From assembly GCA_003332265.1 (NCBI GenBank), contig QPGA01000010.1, forward strand, positions 41,549 through 105,548: DNA of 64,000 nt, read 5' to 3'. Within the stretch, counting starts at the first letter, position 1. Each line of letters starts with the position of its first letter. The DNA is from Candidatus Accumulibacter meliphilus (GTDB lineage: Bacteria > Pseudomonadota > Gammaproteobacteria > Burkholderiales > Rhodocyclaceae). Below the pieces are notes generated by a model that worked only from the letters and a program-made list of their open reading frames with translations, searched no databases and had not been told where the DNA came from. Positions 1-8,480 of this stretch are shown here, piece by piece. Both the position numbers and the translations under genes were made by a program.

Positions 1-268
1 GCAGCTCGCCAGCGGTAAGGCGCAGGTCGATATTCTGCCCGGTGTAGTCCCAGCCATGGTTCAGGGCGCTGTCGAGCGCCGCCAGGAAGGGCGCCGGGCA
101 CTCGATGACGCCAGCCATCGGGCAACCGACGAAGACCTTGCTGCTGATCGCCAGCAGATTCTCGGCGGCCGGATTCAGGTACCGGATGGCCAGATTCTCG
201 TCGAGCAGAATGACTGCCGACGACAGCAGGTCGAGCCCACCGAAGGGATTTGCCGAAGTTTCAGACAT
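1..268 (-). CDS. glnL: Nitrogen regulation sensor histidine kinase NtrB/GlnL, N-terminal part (runs off the window)
   Basis: The reading frame on the minus strand starts MSETSANPFGGLDLLSS and continues through the left edge. Only about 89 residues are visible, and they form the start of a PAS domain (AVILLDENLAIRYLNPAAENL). NtrB proteins begin with such a cytoplasmic PAS domain and phosphorylate NtrC when nitrogen is limiting, under control of PII. The identification rests on this N-terminus and on position: it lies downstream of glnA on the same strand, separated only by a small DUF4124 gene, the usual glnA-ntrBC order. The kinase core and ntrC would lie outside the window, so another PAS kinase cannot be strictly excluded. 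Confidence 0.8.
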   Translation of the reverse strand, partial: MSETSANPFGGLDLLSSAVILLDENLAIRYLNPAAENLLAISSKVFVGCPMAGVIECPAPFLAALDSALNHGWDYTGQNIDLRLTAGEL

Positions 269-306
269 GGTTTATGGGGGAAGACGGCAGGCGTAGCGCC
301 CGTTGA

Positions 307-783
307 TCAGCGCAGATTGCCAATCTCTTTGCTGATGGCCTCGATATTGCGCTCGTGCAGCGCCACTTTATCCTTGTACGGCAGCAGCCGCTCCTCAAGC
401 TTGCCGCCACTGATCGCGCCGCCTTGCATGCGCTCATTGGGCAGCACCACGGCCTCCTGCTCGGCGAGTGCTTTCTTCGCCTGTTCGGCGTTTTTCTGCT
501 CGGCCGCAAGTTCGGTTTCGAGAATCCGGCGGCGGTCGCCGTCGCGGGCCTTCTGCGTCTCGTCGTCAACCTTCGGGAAGCTGCTGGGTGTTGGTGTGCG
601 CGCCGCCTTGGTCGCCGGCGCCAGGTTGATCGGGTCGAGAACCAGCTTTCTGCATTTGGTCGTGGGAACATTCGAGTAGGTCGTTCGCCCATCCACGTCA
701 CACTTGTAAATATCCTGGGCGAGGGCAGGCCACGCCAGCAGCGAAAGCAGTGCGCTCGAAAAAAACAGGTCTTGCGCTTTCAT
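307..783 (-). CDS. Secreted DUF4124 domain protein
   Basis: This 158-residue protein has a clear signal peptide (hydrophobic LFFSSALLSLLAWPALA, cleavage after ALA) followed by the DUF4124 pattern IYKCDVDGRTTYSNVP with a second Cys shortly after. The rest is a charged, probably coiled-coil region rich in Ala, Glu and Lys (about residues 85-155). DUF4124 proteins are small periplasmic proteins of betaproteobacteria and gammaproteobacteria with no established activity. It sits between glnA and ntrB on the same strand, a position often seen in this lineage. It lies after a strong terminator that follows glnA, so it may have its own promoter or depend on read-through. The function is unknown. Confidence 0.85.
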   Translation of the reverse strand: MKAQDLFFSSALLSLLAWPALAQDIYKCDVDGRTTYSNVPTTKCRKLVLDPINLAPATKAARTPTPSSFPKVDDETQKARDGDRRRILETELAAEQKNAEQAKKALAEQEAVVLPNERMQGGAISGGKLEERLLPYKDKVALHERNIEAISKEIGNLR

Positions 784-917
784 CGTCGTCCTATTCCTTG
801 GTCGCCACCCGCCACCCGCTGGTCTTGGGCTCGCCTCATGCCAAATCGCGAGTCAGACCCGAGTGTATTGGATGACCCGAAGTAATACAAACGCAGCAGC
901 CCGGCAATCGGCAGGCG

Positions 918-943
918 AAAAAAAAGGACGGGCAAGCCCGTCC
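918..943 (-). terminator. Rho-independent terminator of glnA
   Basis: Read on the minus strand, an 8-bp perfect stem GGACGGGC / GCCCGTCC with a two-base loop is followed by eight T residues. It lies 20 bases after the glnA stop codon. This is a textbook intrinsic terminator and should separate most glnA transcription from the DUF4124 and ntrB genes. Confidence 0.93.
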
Positions 944-962
944 TCTTCGCGACAGCGCCTGA

Positions 963-2378
963 TCAGCAGCTGTAGTACAGATCAAACTCGACCGGGTGGG
1001 TGGTCATGCGCACCTTGTTGACTTCGTCCATCTTCAGTTCGATGAAGGCGTCGATCCACTCGTCCGAAAAAACACCGCCACGGGTCAGGAACTCGTGATC
1101 CGCGGCAAGCGCGGCGAGCGCCTCTTCCAGGCTGGCGCAAACGGTCGGAATCTTGGCATCTTCTTCCGGCGGCAGATCGTAGAGGTTCTTGTCAGCCGGC
1201 TCACCCGGGTGAATCTTGTTCTGGATACCATCGAGGCCGGCCATCAGCAGCGCCGCGAAGCACAGATAGGGGTTGGCGATCGGATCGGGGAAGCGCGTTT
1301 CGATGCGCCGCGCCTTGTCGGAAGTCACGTGCGGCACGCGAATCGAAGCCGAACGGTTCTTGGCCGAGTAAGCGAGCTTGGTCGGCGCCTCGTAGTGCGG
1401 CACCAGGCGCTTGTACGAATTGGTACCCGGGTTGGTAATCGCGTTCAGCGCCTTGGCGTGCTTGATGATGCCGCCAATATAGAACAGGGCCGTTTCCGAC
1501 AGACCGGCGTAGCCATTGCCAGCAAAGGTGTTCTTGCCGTCTTTCCAGATCGACTGGTGAACGTGCATTCCGGAGCCGTTGTCGCCAACGATCGGCTTGG
1601 GCATGAAAGTTGCCGTCTTGCCGTACTGATGGGCGACGTTATGCACCACGTACTTCAACTGCTGCGTCCAGTCGGCGCGCTTGACCAGCGTGCTGAAGAC
1701 GGTTCCTATCTCGCACTGGCCGGCAGTGGCGACTTCATGGTGATGCACTTCGACCGGCACGCCGATCGACTCCAGGGTCAGCACCATTGCCGAGCGGATG
1801 TCGTGCAGGCTATCGACCGGCGGCACCGGGAAATAGCCGCCCTTGACACCCGGACGGTGGCCAGAGCCGCCGCCACCCTCGGATTTCTCGCCGCTCGACC
1901 AGGCCGCTTCATCCGAGTAGATCTTCAGGGAGCAGCCCGACATGTCGACATTCCAGGCCACCGAGTCGAAGACGAAGAACTCGGGCTCCGGACCGAAATA
2001 CGCCGTGTCACCGACACCGCTGGCTTTCAGATAGGCTTCGGCACGCTTGGCAATCGAGCGCGGATCGCGGTCGTAACCGCGGCCATCGGAGGGATCGACG
2101 ACGTCGCAGGTGATGACAACGGTCGTTTCGTCGAAGAAGGGGTCGACGTAGGCGGTACTCGGATCGGGCATCAACTGCATGTCCGAGGCCTGAATTCCCT
2201 TCCAGCCGGCGATCGACGAGCCATCGAAAGCGTGGCCATTTTCAAACTTGTCTTCGTCGAAAGCACTGACCGGCACGGTTACGTGCTGCTCCTTGCCGCG
2301 GGTGTCGGTAAAGCGGAAGTCGACGAACTTCGCCTCGTTTTCCTTGACCATGTTGATCACGTCTTGCGGGCTTGACAT
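963..2378 (-). CDS. glnA: Glutamine synthetase type I
   Basis: This is the 471-residue, full-length type I (GSI-beta) glutamine synthetase, which condenses glutamate and ammonia to glutamine using ATP and forms a cytoplasmic dodecamer. Visible family motifs are the N-terminal beta-grasp region with [11 protein letters not shown], the metal-binding [23 protein letters not shown], the glutamate-binding [12 protein letters not shown], and the adenylylation site around NLYDLPPEE. The tyrosine there is the target of GlnE in the family, so covalent regulation is expected. The start is set by a CAGGAG ribosome-binding site 7 bases upstream. A sigma-54 promoter and an NtrC dyad lie upstream and a strong terminator lies downstream, so it is a nitrogen-regulated, largely monocistronic gene. 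Confidence 0.98.
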   Translation of the reverse strand: MSSPQDVINMVKENEAKFVDFRFTDTRGKEQHVTVPVSAFDEDKFENGHAFDGSSIAGWKGIQASDMQLMPDPSTAYVDPFFDETTVVITCDVVDPSDGRGYDRDPRSIAKRAEAYLKASGVGDTAYFGPEPEFFVFDSVAWNVDMSGCSLKIYSDEAAWSSGEKSEGGGGSGHRPGVKGGYFPVPPVDSLHDIRSAMVLTLESIGVPVEVHHHEVATAGQCEIGTVFSTLVKRADWTQQLKYVVHNVAHQYGKTATFMPKPIVGDNGSGMHVHQSIWKDGKNTFAGNGYAGLSETALFYIGGIIKHAKALNAITNPGTNSYKRLVPHYEAPTKLAYSAKNRSASIRVPHVTSDKARRIETRFPDPIANPYLCFAALLMAGLDGIQNKIHPGEPADKNLYDLPPEEDAKIPTVCASLEEALAALAADHEFLTRGGVFSDEWIDAFIELKMDEVNKVRMTTHPVEFDLYYSC

Positions 2379-2445
2379 TGCAAAGTCTCCTGAACAGGTG
2401 CCGGCTCAACCGGCGGCAGTAGAAAATAGGTACGAGGGAGATGAG

Positions 2446-2461
2446 AGCAGAAAACGTGCCA
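2446..2461 (-). promoter_or_regulatory. Sigma-54 (-24/-12) promoter of glnA
   Basis: The minus strand reads TGGCACGTTTTCTGCT, matching the RpoN consensus TGGCACG-N4-TTGC(A/T) at 15 of 16 positions, with the invariant GG and GC at the correct 10-base gap. The predicted start of transcription is near 2436, leaving a leader of about 58 bases before the glnA start codon. Confidence 0.88.
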
Positions 2462-2523
2462 GCCCATGCCCTGCGGGGGTTTTATTGTGCCACAAGCCAA
2501 TTGAGCGTTCTTGGGCTTTTTTT

Positions 2524-2540
2524 TGCACCATAGCGGTGCA
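2524..2540. promoter_or_regulatory. NtrC binding dyad upstream of glnA
   Basis: TGCACCATAGCGGTGCA is a perfect 6-5-6 dyad of the NtrC consensus (TGCACC-N5-GGTGCA). Its centre is about 96 bases upstream of the predicted glnA start of transcription, a normal enhancer distance for sigma-54 activation. It also lies about 150 bases upstream of the divergent rhodanese gene, so an effect there is possible. Confidence 0.85.
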
Positions 2541-2685
2541 TTAGCCCTAAGGAACGCACTCCGCAGGTGCGCACCAGCCGCACTCCTAAGCGCTCGCGCC
2601 GCAGCGTCCCGCGCGCGAGGGAACGGTCAAGGACCGCTTCTCGGTTTATACTGCGCTCCTCGTGCAACGACACTCGGTGGGCACC

Positions 2686-3135
2686 ATGGGAAGATTGACC
2701 GATCTGCTGCAACTGGCTCAGGAACGCGGACGCGAGCTGGGTCTCCCCTACGCGGGCGCCCTGACGCCGCAGGAAGCGAACGAGGTATGGCAACTGGCAC
2801 CGGGAGCCAAGCTGGTCGACGTGCGCACGCGCGCCGAGCGGGATTGGGTCGGGCGCATTCCCGGCGCCATCGAGATCGAGTGGCAGAGTTACCCCGACAA
2901 CAAGCCGAACCTCCACTTCCTGGCGCAACTCAAGCAACAGGTCGATCGCGAAGCCCTGTTGATGTTCATCTGCCGCAGCGGGGCACGTTCCCACAATGCG
3001 GCGGCACTGGCCAGCAAAGAAGCGCAGGCCGATTGCTACAACGTGCTCGAGGGCTTCGAGGGCGACAAGGACGCGCACGCCCAGCGCGGCAAGATCGGAG
3101 GCTGGCGCCACGCCGGCCTGCCCTGGCGTAGCTGA
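2686..3135 (+). CDS. Rhodanese-like domain protein
   Basis: This is a 149-residue single-domain rhodanese-fold protein. The region AKLVDVRTRAERDWVGRIPGA is the typical CH2A-like start of the fold, and the active-site loop CRSGARSHNAA supplies the catalytic cysteine. Proteins of this family carry sulfane sulfur or act as sulfurtransferases; the substrate here is unknown. The ATG at 2686 is preferred over an upstream in-frame GTG at 2662 because MGRLTDLL begins the conserved region. It is divergent from glnA and is followed 71 bases later by nadA on the same strand. NadA needs an Fe-S cluster, so a link to sulfur supply is possible but speculative. Confidence 0.88.
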   Translation: MGRLTDLLQLAQERGRELGLPYAGALTPQEANEVWQLAPGAKLVDVRTRAERDWVGRIPGAIEIEWQSYPDNKPNLHFLAQLKQQVDREALLMFICRSGARSHNAAALASKEAQADCYNVLEGFEGDKDAHAQRGKIGGWRHAGLPWRS

Positions 3136-3206
3136 ACTTTTTTCCGCGAGCCCGGTCTGGGCTCTGTGCGATTGCCCCGCGTATCCGAGTGTGCGAGTAC
3201 CCGAAC

Positions 3207-4304
3207 ATGCCAACAGCCACCATCAATTTCGACAAATTCAACCAGTTGCAGGACGACGCCTGTCATCAGCGCATTCGCGCTGCCCGCGAACGGCTCGGCA
3301 ACAAGGCGGTACTGCTCTGCCACCACTACCAGCGCGCCGACGTCTATCAGTACGCCGACCTCACCGGTGACTCGCTGAAACTCGCGCGCCTGGCCTCGCA
3401 AACCGACGCCCAGTACATCATTTTCTGCGGCGTGCATTTCATGGCCGAAGTCGCCGACATCATGTCGAAACCGGAGCAGACGGCCATTCTCCCCGACCTC
3501 GCCGCTGGCTGCTCGATGGCCGACATGGCCAATCTCGCCAAGGTCGAACGTTGCTGGCGGGAACTCGGCGAAGTGCTCGACGTCGAGCAGCAGGTGACGC
3601 CGGTGACCTACATCAACTCGGCCGCCGATCTCAAGGCCTTCTGCGGCGCCCGCGGCGGCATCGTGTGCACCTCGTCGAACGCCGGGACGATTGCCACCTG
3701 GGCCTTCGGGCGTCGCGAAAAGATCCTTTTCTTCCCCGACCAGCATCTCGGGCGCTGGACCGGCCACAAAATGGGCATCGCCCTCGACGAGATGGAAGTC
3801 TGGGACCCCGACCTCGAAATGGGCGGTCTCAGCGCCGAGCAGATCCAGCGCGCAAAACTGCTGCTCTGGAAAGGGCATTGCTCGGTGCACCAGATGTTCC
3901 AGCCGGCACACATCCTGCGTTTTCGCAACCAGTATCCGGACGGACTGGTCATTTCGCACCCCGAATGCAGCTTCGAAGTCTGTCGTCAGTCGGACTTTGT
4001 CGGCTCGACCGAACACATCGTCCGCACCATCAAGGAAGCCAGCCCGAATACCCGCTGGCTGGTCGGCACCGAACTGAACCTGGTCAATCGCCTGGCCGAA
4101 GAAGTCCGGCACGAAGGAAAGATCGTCCAGTTCATGGCACCGACCGTGTGCATGTGTTCGACCATGCAACGCATCGACCCGCAGCATCTGGCATGGACCC
4201 TGGAGAATCTGGCCGACGGCAAGGTGGTCAACCCGATCCGGGTTCCCGAGCACGAGGCCGAATTGGCGCGCGTGGCGCTGGAACGGATGCTCGCCGTATC
4301 CTGA
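3207..4304 (+). CDS. nadA: Quinolinate synthase A
   Basis: This 365-residue enzyme condenses iminoaspartate with dihydroxyacetone phosphate to quinolinate in NAD biosynthesis. The sequence shows the three-fold repeated NadA architecture with ALLCHHYQRADVYQYADLTGDS-like N-terminal motifs. Conserved cysteine contexts that ligate the 4Fe-4S cluster in the family are CGVHFMAEVADI, VCTSSNAGTI, HPECSFEV and the C-terminal MCMCSTMQRI. An ATG at 3207 begins MPTATINFDKF; a GTG at 3189 would add six residues. It is a cytoplasmic, oxygen-sensitive enzyme. It is followed 29 bases later by the ArsC-like gene on the same strand. Confidence 0.96.
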   Translation: MPTATINFDKFNQLQDDACHQRIRAARERLGNKAVLLCHHYQRADVYQYADLTGDSLKLARLASQTDAQYIIFCGVHFMAEVADIMSKPEQTAILPDLAAGCSMADMANLAKVERCWRELGEVLDVEQQVTPVTYINSAADLKAFCGARGGIVCTSSNAGTIATWAFGRREKILFFPDQHLGRWTGHKMGIALDEMEVWDPDLEMGGLSAEQIQRAKLLLWKGHCSVHQMFQPAHILRFRNQYPDGLVISHPECSFEVCRQSDFVGSTEHIVRTIKEASPNTRWLVGTELNLVNRLAEEVRHEGKIVQFMAPTVCMCSTMQRIDPQHLAWTLENLADGKVVNPIRVPEHEAELARVALERMLAVS

Positions 4305-4333
4305 CACTCTGGGCTCGCCAGCCCGAACCAGAT

Positions 4334-4744
4334 ATGACCGCCGACCCGCACCCGACTTCCCGCCGCCTGCGCATCTTCGGCATCAGGAATTGCGACACCA
4401 TGAAGAAAGCCTTTACCTGGCTGAACGATCATGGCCTCGCTTTCGACTTCGTGGACTACCGCCAGCAAGGGATCAGCGCACAGCAGCTCGCCGCGTGGAG
4501 CCAGCGCTGCGACTGGAAGCTGCTGCTCAACACCCGCGGCACGACGTGGCGAAAGCTCGCCGAAGAACAGCGCCGCGACATCGACGAAAGCCGGGCGCTG
4601 CAGCTGATGGCGGCGCACCCGAGCCTGATCAAGCGACCGGTGATCGATTGCGGCGAGCACCTGCTGGTCGGCTTCGATCGCCAACGCTATGCCAGCGAGT
4701 TGATGGCCTTGATGGAATTCCCGGAATCCACGGAAACAGAATGA
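4334..4744 (+). CDS. ArsC/Spx family reductase-like protein (YffB type)
   Basis: This 136-residue thioredoxin-fold protein has the ArsC-family N-terminus IFGIRNCDTMKKAFTWL, with the single active-site cysteine, followed by the family signature LLNTRGTTWRKL and a C-terminal LIKRPVID segment. YffB-type proteins lack demonstrated arsenate reductase activity in most cases, so a role as a glutathione-dependent thiol reductase is only inferred. Its stop codon overlaps the start of hslO (ATGA). The two redox-related genes are therefore translationally coupled and probably cotranscribed with nadA. Confidence 0.87.
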   Translation: MTADPHPTSRRLRIFGIRNCDTMKKAFTWLNDHGLAFDFVDYRQQGISAQQLAAWSQRCDWKLLLNTRGTTWRKLAEEQRRDIDESRALQLMAAHPSLIKRPVIDCGEHLLVGFDRQRYASELMALMEFPESTETE

Positions 4745-5616
4745 TTAACGACACCCTCTGCCGCTTTCTGCTCGAAGAGCTCGACATTACCGGGGCCGTC
4801 GTCCGCCTGGGTTCTGCCTGGCAACAGATGCTCGACCAACGCGACTATCCGGCGCCGGTCGCCTGCCTGCTTGGCGAAATGACCGCCACCACCCTATTGC
4901 TCGGCGACAAGCTCAAACAAGCCGGCCGGCTGAGCATCCAGCTGCGCGGAAACGGCGCAGTCTCGCTGCTGGTCATCGACTGCAACGAACAGTTGCAGAT
5001 CCGCGGCATGGCCAAAAGCTCCGCCGCAATCGAAGACGGCTCGGCGGCCGAGCTGCTCGGCGACGGGCAGCTGCAACTGGTACTGGACATGCCGTCGATG
5101 CGCGAGCCCTACCAAAGCATCGTGCCGCTGGCCGGCGACAGCATTGCCGAAATCTTCGAGCACTACCTGGCGCAGTCCGAGCAGTTGCCGGCACGCCTGT
5201 TTCTCGCCGCTGCCGCCGACGGCGCAGCCGGGCTCTTCCTGCAGCGACTGCCGACCGCAGAGCAGCGCGATGCCGACGGCTGGACGCGCATCGAAGCGCT
5301 CGCCGCAACGGTCAAGCCGAGCGAGCTGCTCTCGCTGCCCGCCGAAGAACTGCTGCGGCGTCTCTTTGGCGAAGAAACGCTGCGCCTGTTCCCTGCCCGA
5401 CCGGTCACCCACAACTGCCCCGAAGACTGGGAAAAAGTACGTTCGATGCTGCTTTCGCTCGGCCGCGAAGAGGTCTATGCGGCGCTCCAGGAGCAGGGCG
5501 AAGTGCTCATCAAGGACGACATCTGCAATCGCCAATACCGCTTCGACGCCCAGGCCATCGACCAACTTTTCGCTGCCCCTCCGTCCGCAGCCGATACGCC
5601 ACCGACCGTCCACTGA
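4741..5616 (+). CDS. hslO: Hsp33-family chaperone with a degenerate zinc/redox site
   Basis: This 291-residue Hsp33 homologue has the full N-terminal substrate-binding fold (LGEMTATTLLLGDKLK, GRLSIQLRGNG, YQSIVPL). Hsp33 is normally activated by oxidation of four zinc-bound cysteines arranged as CxC near residue 225 and CxxC near residue 260. Here the first pair reads H224-N-C226 and the second D259-D-I-C262, so one cysteine of each pair is replaced by His or Asp. The surrounding helix (EDWEKVRSMLLSLG) and the following NRQYRF are conserved, so this is not a frameshift. A changed zinc site or altered redox control is likely. The gene overlaps the preceding ArsC-like gene. Confidence 0.93.
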   Translation: MINDTLCRFLLEELDITGAVVRLGSAWQQMLDQRDYPAPVACLLGEMTATTLLLGDKLKQAGRLSIQLRGNGAVSLLVIDCNEQLQIRGMAKSSAAIEDGSAAELLGDGQLQLVLDMPSMREPYQSIVPLAGDSIAEIFEHYLAQSEQLPARLFLAAAADGAAGLFLQRLPTAEQRDADGWTRIEALAATVKPSELLSLPAEELLRRLFGEETLRLFPARPVTHNCPEDWEKVRSMLLSLGREEVYAALQEQGEVLIKDDICNRQYRFDAQAIDQLFAAPPSAADTPPTVH

Positions 5617-5633
5617 TTGCGGCAAGGCAAGGC

Positions 5634-7052
5634 TCAGAGCACCTTGCCGGGATTCATCAAGCCCTGCGGATCCAGAGTACGCTTGATGGCGCGCATCATC
5701 TCCATCTCCACCGGGCTCTTGTAGCGCAAGAGCTCTTCACGCTTCAGTTGCCCGATGCCGTGTTCGGCGCTGATGCTGCCGCCGAGCGCGTGCACCAGCT
5801 CATAAACGATGCGGTTGACGGCCGGCTGCGCGGCGATGAAGACGGCGTTCGCGCCGGCTGCCGCTTGCGACTGGTTGTAATGCAGGTTGCCGTCGCCGAG
5901 GTGCCCGAAAGCGACGATGCGGATGTCGGGAAAAGCGTGCGCGAGCTCGCGGCCGGCGCGCTCGACGAACTCCGGAATGCGCGAAATCGGTACCGAGACG
6001 TCGTGCTTGATACTCAGCCCCTCGATTTTCTGCGCTTCGCCGATATTCTCGCGCAAGGCCCACAGACGCTGCGCCTGCTCGCCGCTCTGCGCGACGACCG
6101 CGTCACTGATCATGCCGCTTTCCAGGGCTTCGCCAAGAAAAGCCTCGAACGCTTGCCGTCGCGACTGATCGTCGTCGCCGCCCGAGAGCTCGACGAGCAG
6201 ATGCCAGGGGCTTGCCGAGAAGCCGCCCTTGGCCGTCGGAAAATGCTTGCGGACCAGGCCGAGAGCGACGTCCGAGACCAGCTCGCAGGCGGTCAGCAGG
6301 GCGCCGAAGCGGGCCTGCAAGTCACCAAGCAGACGCACCGCCAGCGCCGGCGAGGCAATCGCCAACCAGGCCGTCGCCGTTGCCCGTGGCAGGGGAAAGA
6401 GCTTCAGAACTGCGGCCGTGATGATCCCCAGCGTACCTTCGGCGCCGATGAACAAGTGTTTCAGATCGTAGCCGGTGTTGTCCTTGCGTAGACCACGCAA
6501 GCCATCCCAGATCTCGCCACTGGGCAGCACCACTTCCAGGCCCAGGGTCAATTCACGGGTATTGCCGTAGCGCAGGACCTGCACCCCGCCGGCGTTGGTC
6601 GACAGATTGCCGCCGATCTGACAGCTTCCCTCGGCAGCCAGCGACAGGGGAAACAGGCGTCCGGCCTGCGCCGCCGCCTCCTGCAAGGTCTGCAACACAC
6701 AGCCGGCCTCGACGGTCATGGTGTTATTTTCCGGATCGATCGCCCGCAGCCGCCTGAGCCGACTCAGGCTGATCAGCACCGCCTCGCCTTCCGGTCCCGG
6801 CGTCGCCGCGCCACAAAGGCTGGTATTGCCGCCCTGCGGCACCATCGCCACGCCGGCCTGCGCACAGGCGCGGACCACCGCCGCCACCTCCGCGGTGGTG
6901 GCCGGACGCAGCACACAAATGGCGGCACCGCGATAACGTCCACGCCAGTCGCCGAGATGGGCGGACATCGCTTCGTCGGTGGTCAAAACCTGCTCGGTGC
7001 CGATGACTTCGGCAAGCCGGCTGAGCAGAGACGCATGATGGGCAGATTTCAC
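5634..7052 (-). CDS. FAD-linked oxidase, GlcD / D-lactate dehydrogenase (cytochrome) family
   Basis: This 472-residue flavoprotein has the FAD_binding_4 (PCMH) domain in its first half (PATTAEVAAVVRACAQAGVAMVPQGGNTSLCG, FPLSLAAEGSCQIGGNLSTNAGG, IGAEGTLGIITAAVLKL). The FAD-oxidase C domain fills the second half, including AFGHLGDGNLHYN and the terminal SAEHGIGQLKREELLRYKSPVEMEMMRAIKRTLDPQGLMNPGKVL. The family oxidises D-2-hydroxyacids such as D-lactate or glycolate. No glcE or glcF subunits are nearby, so a single-subunit D-lactate dehydrogenase is more likely than glycolate oxidase. I chose the GTG at 7052 because GAGGAA lies 6 bases upstream and the homologous region begins there. It is convergent with hslO. 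Confidence 0.93.
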   Translation of the reverse strand: MKSAHHASLLSRLAEVIGTEQVLTTDEAMSAHLGDWRGRYRGAAICVLRPATTAEVAAVVRACAQAGVAMVPQGGNTSLCGAATPGPEGEAVLISLSRLRRLRAIDPENNTMTVEAGCVLQTLQEAAAQAGRLFPLSLAAEGSCQIGGNLSTNAGGVQVLRYGNTRELTLGLEVVLPSGEIWDGLRGLRKDNTGYDLKHLFIGAEGTLGIITAAVLKLFPLPRATATAWLAIASPALAVRLLGDLQARFGALLTACELVSDVALGLVRKHFPTAKGGFSASPWHLLVELSGGDDDQSRRQAFEAFLGEALESGMISDAVVAQSGEQAQRLWALRENIGEAQKIEGLSIKHDVSVPISRIPEFVERAGRELAHAFPDIRIVAFGHLGDGNLHYNQSQAAAGANAVFIAAQPAVNRIVYELVHALGGSISAEHGIGQLKREELLRYKSPVEMEMMRAIKRTLDPQGLMNPGKVL

Positions 7053-7459
7053 TGCAGTTCCTCGGGCAGGCAAACGACAGACAGGTAAACACTTCACTTT
7101 GCCGACGCCAGCGCGTCGCTGAATGCTTGGGCGATCGCTGCGCCGATCACCGGACAGCCTTGCTGATTGTACGGCTCTGCGAGCCGCTTGGCTGCAAACG
7201 GGGCCGGCCTGCGAGGCGACCGCTGCGCTCCGCGCTTGACAGAATGCGCGTCGAACCGACAGACTCCGGAAAGGCTTGCACTCGTTCGACGAGGATCGTC
7301 CGGCCTGGCAACATGGCTCTTTGATCGGCGCGGCAGCAGGTGCGAGGATTCGTGCCCCGGCCCGCGCTTTCCGCCCTCCGGGCATTTTCCTCTCGAAGCT
7401 GCAGCCGCCTTGCCAGCACAGGGGCAAGAGTCAGCCGCAGCTCTCTCCGACGCCGCTCC
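7053..7459. other. Intergenic region between the divergent glcD-like gene and glk
   Basis: About 400 bases with no convincing gene. Open frames here are antisense or upstream extensions of glk and have no recognisable motif. A TTGACA hexamer at 7236-7241 could be a -35 element for glk, but no good -10 follows. I see no repeats, RNA genes or operators. Confidence 0.5.
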
Positions 7460-8455
7460 ATGAACTCCCCTTCCCCTTCCCCCGCTGCCACCGCTTCCAC
7501 CGCGCTGCTGGTCGCCGACATCGGTGGCACCCGCGCGCGCTTCGCCCTGCTCGACGAGAGCGGCGCGCCGCAGCTGGTGCGCATTCTCGCCGTCGCCGAC
7601 TTTGCCGGCCCGATCGAGGCCATCGAGGCCTATCTCGCCGAGGTCGCCTGCCCTCGATTGCGCGCCGCTGCAATCGCCCTGGCGGCGCCGGTCCATGAAC
7701 CGGTGATCCGCCTGACCAACGCCGCGTGGACTTTCTCGCGCGACGAGATCCAGTCGCGCCTCGGGCTGCATCGCCTGCTCCTGCTCAACGACTTCACCGC
7801 CCTGGCACTGTCCCTGCCGCGGCTTGCGGCGAGCGACCTGCGCCAGGTCGGCGGCGGGCGCAGCGTTGCGCTGGCAGCCAAGGCCGTACTCGGCCCCGGC
7901 ACCGGCCTCGGGGTTTCCGGCCTGCTCTGCGATCGCGGCCACTGGCTGGCCCTGAGCGGCGAAGGCGGACACTGCTCGCTGGCACCCGCCGACGGGCGCG
8001 AGGCGGCGATTCTCGGCCTCGCCTGGCGGGAACTGCAGCACGTCTCGGCCGAGCGACTGCTTTCCGGAAGCGGCCTGCCGCTGCTCAATCGCCTAGTCGC
8101 CGAAGTCGACGGCCGGGCCAGCGAAACCCTGAGCACCGTCGAGATCGTCAGCCGCGCGCTGGCCAACGAAGACGTCCAGTGCAGCGCAGTGCTCGACACC
8201 TTCTGCGCGATGCTCGGCTCGCTGGCCGGGAATCTGGCGCTGACCCTGGGCGCCCAGGGTGGCGTCTATATCGGCGGTGGTATTATTCCTCGCCTCGGCG
8301 AGCGCTTCGAGCGATCACCCTTTCGCGCCCGCTTCGAGACCAAGGGCCGCTTCGCTGCCTACTTGGCCGCAATCCCGACCTATGTAATGCTCTCGCCTAC
8401 GCCAGCCTTGCTGGGCGCCGCCCATGCCCTGGCCGAAAGTGAGCATGGCCTGTGA
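7460..8455 (+). CDS. glk: Glucokinase
   Basis: This 331-residue protein of the bacterial glucokinase (Glk) family phosphorylates glucose to glucose-6-phosphate with ATP. It shows the N-terminal phosphate-binding loop LLVADIGGTRARFAL, the substrate segment LLLNDFTALALSLP with the catalytic Asp, the second glycine-rich motif LGPGTGLGVSGL, the SGEGGHCSLAP segment and the late GGVYIGGGIIPRL motif. The ATG at 7460 precedes a short low-complexity leader of Ser, Pro and Ala. It is the first gene of a glycogen cluster and ends 25 bases before glgP, so glucose released from storage can be rephosphorylated. Confidence 0.94.
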   Translation: MNSPSPSPAATASTALLVADIGGTRARFALLDESGAPQLVRILAVADFAGPIEAIEAYLAEVACPRLRAAAIALAAPVHEPVIRLTNAAWTFSRDEIQSRLGLHRLLLLNDFTALALSLPRLAASDLRQVGGGRSVALAAKAVLGPGTGLGVSGLLCDRGHWLALSGEGGHCSLAPADGREAAILGLAWRELQHVSAERLLSGSGLPLLNRLVAEVDGRASETLSTVEIVSRALANEDVQCSAVLDTFCAMLGSLAGNLALTLGAQGGVYIGGGIIPRLGERFERSPFRARFETKGRFAAYLAAIPTYVMLSPTPALLGAAHALAESEHGL

Positions 8456-8480
8456 AACCTACTACTGGAGTACTTCCCTG

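Noticed and set aside
996-2375. 459-codon frame opposite glnA
   Set aside because: It is an antisense shadow of glnA caused by high GC; glnA itself is unambiguous.
7053-7427. Upstream extension of the GlcD-like protein to 7427
   Set aside because: The added residues have no similarity to the family and include low-complexity sequence; the GTG at 7052 has a good ribosome-binding site.
7094-8041. 315-codon minus-strand frame opposite glk
   Set aside because: It is mainly antisense to glk and has no recognisable domain; codon pattern and motifs support glk.
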